DNA of 64,000 nt, taken from Olivibacter oleidegradans (GTDB lineage Bacteria > Bacteroidota > Bacteroidia > Sphingobacteriales > Sphingobacteriaceae). A program made the position numbers and the translations under genes. The DNA lies in NCBI RefSeq assembly GCF_042432805.1, contig NZ_JBHLWO010000002.1, forward strand, positions 62,001 through 126,000, read 5' to 3'. Positions 59,612 to 64,000 of the stretch are shown here, piece by piece (position 1 is the first letter of the stretch; every line of letters begins with the position of its first letter). The notes below the pieces were generated by a model that had not been told where the DNA came from, ran no database searches, and worked only from the letters and a program-made list of their open reading frames with translations.

Positions 59612-62600
59612 TTAACTTAAAGGAATGGTATCGGCTACTGCTTCCTTATTCTGCTGATCATTCGAGTCACGTGGTATGACGCTTGGCTTGCCCGATACTC
59701 GCTCTTGCAAAGCTTGGAAGACAATGAAGAGGACGGGAATAATAAAGAGTCCCAAGATAACGCCTGACAACATCCCGCCGGCCGCGCCGATACTGATTGA
59801 GTGATTTCCCTGAGCTGAAGGTCCATTCGCACTCATCATCGGTATCATACCGACTACGAAGGCTAGTGAGGTCATGATAATAGGCCTCAACCTTAATTGA
59901 GCAGCTTCTAAAGCTGCCTGGCCGATTGGTTTACCTGTTTTACGGCCTTGTACGGCGAACTCCACAATCAATATGGCGTTTTTGGCCAATAAACCGATAA
60001 GCATAACCAAAGCTACCTGTACATAAATATTGTTAGCGATACCAGTCATACCAATCGCTGCAAATACACCAAAAATACCTGTAGGAATCGATAAAATAAC
60101 AGCTAGAGGAAGGATATAACTTTCATATTGGGCGGCAAGTAAGAAATATACAAACACCAAACATAAAAGGAAAATAATGGTAGACTGTCCTCCGGATGTT
60201 ATTTCCTCTTTGGTCATCCCTGAAAACTCATAGGAAAAACCGGAAGGAAGATACTGTTTAGCCACTTCTTCTACTGCTCTAATAGCATCACCGGAACTGA
60301 AGCCGGGATTCGGCATAGCATTAATACCGATGGAATTAAATAAGTTGTAACGAGAAGCAGTTTCCGGTCCGTATACCCTGTTCAATTTAACCAAGGTATT
60401 AATCGGCACCATTTCACCCATTCTGTTCTTTACAAAAATTCCGTCCATAGATGAAGGTTCTGCTCTTTCAGTTTTATCGGCCTGAACCATAACACGGTAA
60501 TATTTTCCAAATCGATTGAAGTCGGATGCCTGTGAGCTTCCGAAATAGGCCTGCATGGTTTGCAAGATATCTCTCGTGCTCACGCTTAATTGTTCGGCCT
60601 TTACATCGTCCACTTGCAGTTCATATTGTGGGTAATCGGCGCGGAAAGTAGTAAAGGCAACCATGATTTCCGGACGTTTCATCAACTCTCCGATAAAGGT
60701 TTGTCCTACTTGACCGAATTTGTCTAATTTGCCTCCTGTCCGGTCTTGTAGTACCATGTCCAAACCGTCAACATTACTGAAACCGGGAACGGTAGGAAAA
60801 GTAAATACGAAGAAGTTAGCACCTTTTATAGCAGCTAGTTTTTGACTAACTACGCCCATAATGTCATTGATATCCTTTACTTGTCCGCGCTCTTCATGGG
60901 GCTTTAACAAAATAAAAGCAACTCCTGAAGACGGACTTGTTGCTTGGGTTAAGATATTAAATCCTGAAATGATATTAAGCGTCTTTGTAAAGGGTGTATT
61001 TTGCAAGTGCTGCTCAGCTTCTTTCAAAGCATTTGTAGTACGTTCTAAAGAAGCACCTACAGGCATAGAAAGGGAGATGGCTATAAATCCTTGATCTTCT
61101 GAAGGTATAAATCCTGTAGGTGTTCTTCTAATCATGAAAATGGTTACTACCAAAAGCGCTGCTAAACCCGCCATACTAAACCATTTATAACGCACCAAAA
61201 AACGTAAACTACCAACGTAATTTTTCGTTAGTCTGTCAAAGCTAGTATTGAAGCCTACAAAGAATTTATCTTTGAAGCTTAGTTGTTGTTTCTTCTCTCC
61301 GTGATGAGTTGTATCCTTCAAGAAAAGCGCACATAAAGCAGGGCTAAGTGTTAAGGCATTAATTGCGGATAGCACGATAGCAATCGCTAATGTGAAGGCA
61401 AATTGCCTATAGAATACGCCGGTTGACCCCTCCATAAAACCAATAGGTAAAAATACCGCAGACATTACTAATGTAATCGATATGATGGCTCCCGTAATCT
61501 CACTCATCGCGGAGGTGGTGGCTATTTTGGGTGGTAAATGCTGGTGCTCCATTTTCGCATGGACAGCTTCTACCACTACAATCGCATCATCCACCACAAT
61601 CCCGATTGCAAGCACCAGCGCAAAGAGTGTCAGTAGATTAATGGAGAAGCCGAATAACTGCATGAAGAAGAACGTTCCGATAATAGCTACCGGTACTGCA
61701 ATAGCAGGAATAAGCGTCGATCTAAAATCCTGTAAGAAGATAAAAACCACTAAGAACACCAAAACAAACGCTTCGATCAGTGTATGTTTCACCTGATCGA
61801 TGGATTGATCCAATGAATCCTTTGTGTTGTACAGTACCAAATACTTCACGCCTTTAGGAAAATCTTTTGCCGCTTTCTCCATAAATTCTTGAATGGCGAT
61901 CTGTATTTCGTTGGCATTAGAGCCTGCCAATTGCATCACACCGATATTGAGGCCTGCTTTTCCGTTAATACGTGTATGGCTGGCATAAGTATATGCACCT
62001 AGTTCAATTCGTGCTACATCTTTAAGTCTGAGCACAGAACCATCTGCATTAGCGCGTATAATGATATTCTCATAATCGCTAGGTTGATTGAGCTTACCTT
62101 TATATTTTATAACGAATTCAAAGGCTTCGCTGCTACTTTCACCAAATTTTCCCGGTGCAGCTTCCACGTTCTTATCCTGTATAGCAGCCATCACTTCAGC
62201 GGGCGTCAGCTTGTAACTGGCCATTTGATTTGGATTCAGCCAAACACGCATCGAATAATCTTTACTACCACCGAATACTAAGGCCTGACCTACGCCAGGT
62301 ATACGTTTTAATTCCGGGATAATATTGATCTGCGCATAGTTCGTCATAAACGTTTGGTCATAGGTCCCTTCATCCTCTGTATAAAGGTCTAACACCATGA
62401 TTAAACTGTTCTGCTGCTTCGCCGTGGTAATACCTGCTTGAACAACTTCAGCCGGTAATTGACTGGTGGCCTGTGCAACCCTGTTTTGAACATTGACGGC
62501 TGCTTGATCCGGATCAGTACCTAGTTTAAAATATACGGTAATCATTAACGATCCGTCATTGCTGGCAGTTGAGCTCATGTAGCTCATATTTTCGACACCA

Positions 62601-62809
62601 TTGATCGATTCTTCCAACGAAGGGGCCACTGCCCGAAGAACTGTTTCGGCATTGGCGCCGGGATAAAGGGCCGTTACCTGTACGGCAGGTGGAGCAATAT
62701 CGGGAAACTGTTGCAAAGGGAGTTTCACAATCCCGATTATTCCAAGAATTACGAGTAGTATGGATATAACCGTAGCTAATACCGGTCTTTCAATAAATCT
62801 CTTTAACAT
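59612..62809 (-). CDS. HAE1-family (AcrB-like) multidrug RND pump
   Basis: A 1065-residue inner-membrane pump. It starts LKRFIERPVLATVISI, has two porter and two membrane halves, and carries the proton-relay residues in TM4 (VVDDAIVVVEA, the D-D pair) and TM10 (LAKNAILIVEFA, Lys). These are the hallmarks of AcrB/MexB drug exporters and distinguish it from the metal-type pump at 36513-39732. It begins two bases after the adaptor stop. Confidence 0.94.
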   Translation of the reverse strand: MLKRFIERPVLATVISILLVILGIIGIVKLPLQQFPDIAPPAVQVTALYPGANAETVLRAVAPSLEESINGVENMSYMSSTASNDGSLMITVYFKLGTDPDQAAVNVQNRVAQATSQLPAEVVQAGITTAKQQNSLIMVLDLYTEDEGTYDQTFMTNYAQINIIPELKRIPGVGQALVFGGSKDYSMRVWLNPNQMASYKLTPAEVMAAIQDKNVEAAPGKFGESSSEAFEFVIKYKGKLNQPSDYENIIIRANADGSVLRLKDVARIELGAYTYASHTRINGKAGLNIGVMQLAGSNANEIQIAIQEFMEKAAKDFPKGVKYLVLYNTKDSLDQSIDQVKHTLIEAFVLVFLVVFIFLQDFRSTLIPAIAVPVAIIGTFFFMQLFGFSINLLTLFALVLAIGIVVDDAIVVVEAVHAKMEHQHLPPKIATTSAMSEITGAIISITLVMSAVFLPIGFMEGSTGVFYRQFAFTLAIAIVLSAINALTLSPALCALFLKDTTHHGEKKQQLSFKDKFFVGFNTSFDRLTKNYVGSLRFLVRYKWFSMAGLAALLVVTIFMIRRTPTGFIPSEDQGFIAISLSMPVGASLERTTNALKEAEQHLQNTPFTKTLNIISGFNILTQATSPSSGVAFILLKPHEERGQVKDINDIMGVVSQKLAAIKGANFFVFTFPTVPGFSNVDGLDMVLQDRTGGKLDKFGQVGQTFIGELMKRPEIMVAFTTFRADYPQYELQVDDVKAEQLSVSTRDILQTMQAYFGSSQASDFNRFGKYYRVMVQADKTERAEPSSMDGIFVKNRMGEMVPINTLVKLNRVYGPETASRYNLFNSIGINAMPNPGFSSGDAIRAVEEVAKQYLPSGFSYEFSGMTKEEITSGGQSTIIFLLCLVFVYFLLAAQYESYILPLAVILSIPTGIFGVFAAIGMTGIANNIYVQVALVMLIGLLAKNAILIVEFAVQGRKTGKPIGQAALEAAQLRLRPIIMTSLAFVVGMIPMMSANGPSAQGNHSISIGAAGGMLSGVILGLFIIPVLFIVFQALQERVSGKPSVIPRDSNDQQNKEAVADTIPLS

Positions 62810-62811
62810 GA

Positions 62812-64000
62812 TTATTTGTTATATGCTGTTAACTTAAGACTGTCTGCACTCAATTTCTGAGGGGCGATCACTTGTCCCTCCTGTAATAAGTCCATGCCTT
62901 TGTATACAATGTTTTGGCCGTTTTTAAGGCCGCTTTTTACGAGATAGTTGGCACCGCTCTTACCTACCACCTGAATGGCCTGTTTGTTCACTTTGTTACT
63001 ATCGTTCACGGTGTAGACGAAAATTTTATCCTGCATTTCCAAGGTCGCCATTTGTGGCACCAGCAATACTTTGGAATGCTGTTTACCTAATCGAATTTTA
63101 CCGGTATTTCCTGAACGAAGTAATCCTTCTTTATTTGGGAAGGTCGCCCTTAAGGTAATAGCTCCCGTGTTTTTATCGAACTGGCCGTCTACCATATCGA
63201 TTTTTCCTGGCTGCCCATAGGCTGTCTGATCAGATAATACAAGGGTTACAGGAGGCAAGTTCTTTATCTTTTCTTCCAATGTAACACCTTCGAAATTGTT
63301 TTTAAAGTCTACAAAATCGTTCTCGCCTAAAGCGAAATATACATGAAGCTCGTGGATATCGGATAATTCAGTAAGCGCCTGTGCATCCGCCGGACTTACC
63401 AAGCTTCCTTGTTTTTTTAACAAACGTCCGATGTAACCTTCAACAGGAGCGGTAATAAGCGTATATCCCAAATTAATTTTTGCGCTTTCTACCCCGGCCT
63501 TTGCTTGCTGTAAATTGGCTTTAGCACCATTTCTGGCAGCAATGGCTGTTTTCAATTGAAAATCTGCTAATACTTTGTTGTTGACTAATCTGGTTTTTTT
63601 CTCAACCTCGAGTTCTGCATTTTCCAAAGCGGCTTCTGCGGCATGAAGATTAGCTATGGCCTGATTCAATTGTTCACGATAAGGGCGATCGTTGATCTTA
63701 AATAGCGGTTGCCCCTTTTTCACTTTTGCACCTTCATCTACATAAATCGCGTCAAGCGTTCCTTCTACTTGAGGCCGTACCTCTACGTTGACGGTTCCTT
63801 CAATAGAAGCAGGATATTCCTGAAAAACGGTCTCTTCACCAGAATTAATAGTAATTACAGGCAACGATGGAGGAGGCGGAGCCCCTTGTTGTTGCTGTCC
63901 GGAAGAACAACTATATAAAAAAATAGATGATGCTATGATGGCAAGTCTATTTACGTTATTAAATAACTTAACAACGTTAAATAACGGGTTAAAAGTTTCA
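62812..64000 (-). CDS. AcrA/MexA-like RND periplasmic adaptor (5' end beyond the window)
   Basis: The frame continues without a stop past 63864 to the window edge. The upstream stretch contains a lipoprotein signal (AIIASSIFLYSC) followed by a Gln/Pro-rich linker. No ATG is present in that stretch, so the true start must lie just beyond 64000. The body has the adaptor order: VNVEVRPQVEGTLDAIYVDEG, a lipoyl motif (KVKKGQPLFKIND), a coiled-coil hairpin (about 95-160) and a beta-barrel. It is the first gene of the adaptor-pump-exit operon. Confidence 0.92.
   Translation of the reverse strand, partial: ETFNPLFNVVKLFNNVNRLAIIASSIFLYSCSSGQQQQGAPPPPSLPVITINSGEETVFQEYPASIEGTVNVEVRPQVEGTLDAIYVDEGAKVKKGQPLFKINDRPYREQLNQAIANLHAAEAALENAELEVEKKTRLVNNKVLADFQLKTAIAARNGAKANLQQAKAGVESAKINLGYTLITAPVEGYIGRLLKKQGSLVSPADAQALTELSDIHELHVYFALGENDFVDFKNNFEGVTLEEKIKNLPPVTLVLSDQTAYGQPGKIDMVDGQFDKNTGAITLRATFPNKEGLLRSGNTGKIRLGKQHSKVLLVPQMATLEMQDKIFVYTVNDSNKVNKQAIQVVGKSGANYLVKSGLKNGQNIVYKGMDLLQEGQVIAPQKLSADSLKLTAYNK

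Noticed and set aside
1..64000. CRISPR arrays, insertion sequences, prophage or integrative element
   Set aside because: No regular short repeats, transposase, integrase, capsid or conjugation genes are visible anywhere in the window.

Overview
The window reads as a chromosomal segment of a Bacteroidota bacterium, most like the Sphingobacteriaceae (Sphingobacterium, Pedobacter, Olivibacter and relatives). The reasons are a SusC/SusD pair with its own FecI-type sigma factor and FecR anti-sigma, families largely confined to this phylum (DUF2721, HYC_CC_PP, DUF3347, DUF4836-like), AT-rich spacers, and several promoters of the Bacteroidota type (TTTG, about 20 bases, TAnnTTTG). I see no rRNA, tRNA, CRISPR array, transposase or prophage gene. 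Several starts were set by moving from an upstream TTG/GTG codon to an internal ATG, because the resulting protein begins with a proper signal peptide or known domain.

Region by region: 73-1323 is an ACS-family (uronate-type) MFS importer. 1424-5290 is a probable metal-acquisition locus: a TonB receptor behind a promoter with a 16-bp perfect palindrome, a secreted thioredoxin-like protein preceded by a pseudoknot-capable RNA element, and a DUF4198 protein whose mature form would begin with histidine. 6555-14699 is a compact glycan-use locus: FecI, FecR, SusC, SusD and a GH88 unsaturated-uronyl hydrolase. A KdgF-like cupin at 54304, which in its family processes unsaturated uronates, and the MFS importer at 73 fit the same catabolism. 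14746-16201 is an Ada/AlkB alkylation-repair operon. 17380-21323 is a three-gene operon of exported proteins of unknown function. 21325-30374 is housekeeping and accessory: a drug-type MFS divergent from an Lrp regulator, a Na+/H+ antiporter, an ArsR-SRPBCC-SRPBCC operon with a striking double operator, DinB, metallo-hydrolase, phosphoesterase and a DUF922 protease-like protein.

30405-31108 holds no protein gene but has two candidate small RNA loci, the second (about 30958-31110) with a promoter-like box and a textbook terminator. A class D beta-lactamase follows. 32081-40227 is a Cus-type copper/silver efflux operon (HYC_CC_PP protein, RND pump, TolC, two adaptors, DUF3347 protein). Its RND pump is split into two frames inside a cytoplasmic loop.

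The most unusual part is 42380-49679. On the minus strand lie a large Sel1-repeat protein, a divergent HSP90-family ATPase and a helical-repeat protein, packed as one operon. Divergent from it are an ECF-like sigma factor, a small overlapping gene, and a ClpP paralogue with an altered Ser-motif context but an intact catalytic triad. Together they look like a chaperone/protease island under its own sigma factor, which I could not match to a named system. The rest (49802-64000) holds a glycine-zipper lipoprotein, methyltransferase/LysR divergent pair, GH125 mannosidase, GtrA and GT39 membrane-glycan genes, two GNATs, a PCD dehydratase, and an AcrAB-TolC-like multidrug operon whose adaptor gene runs off the right edge.
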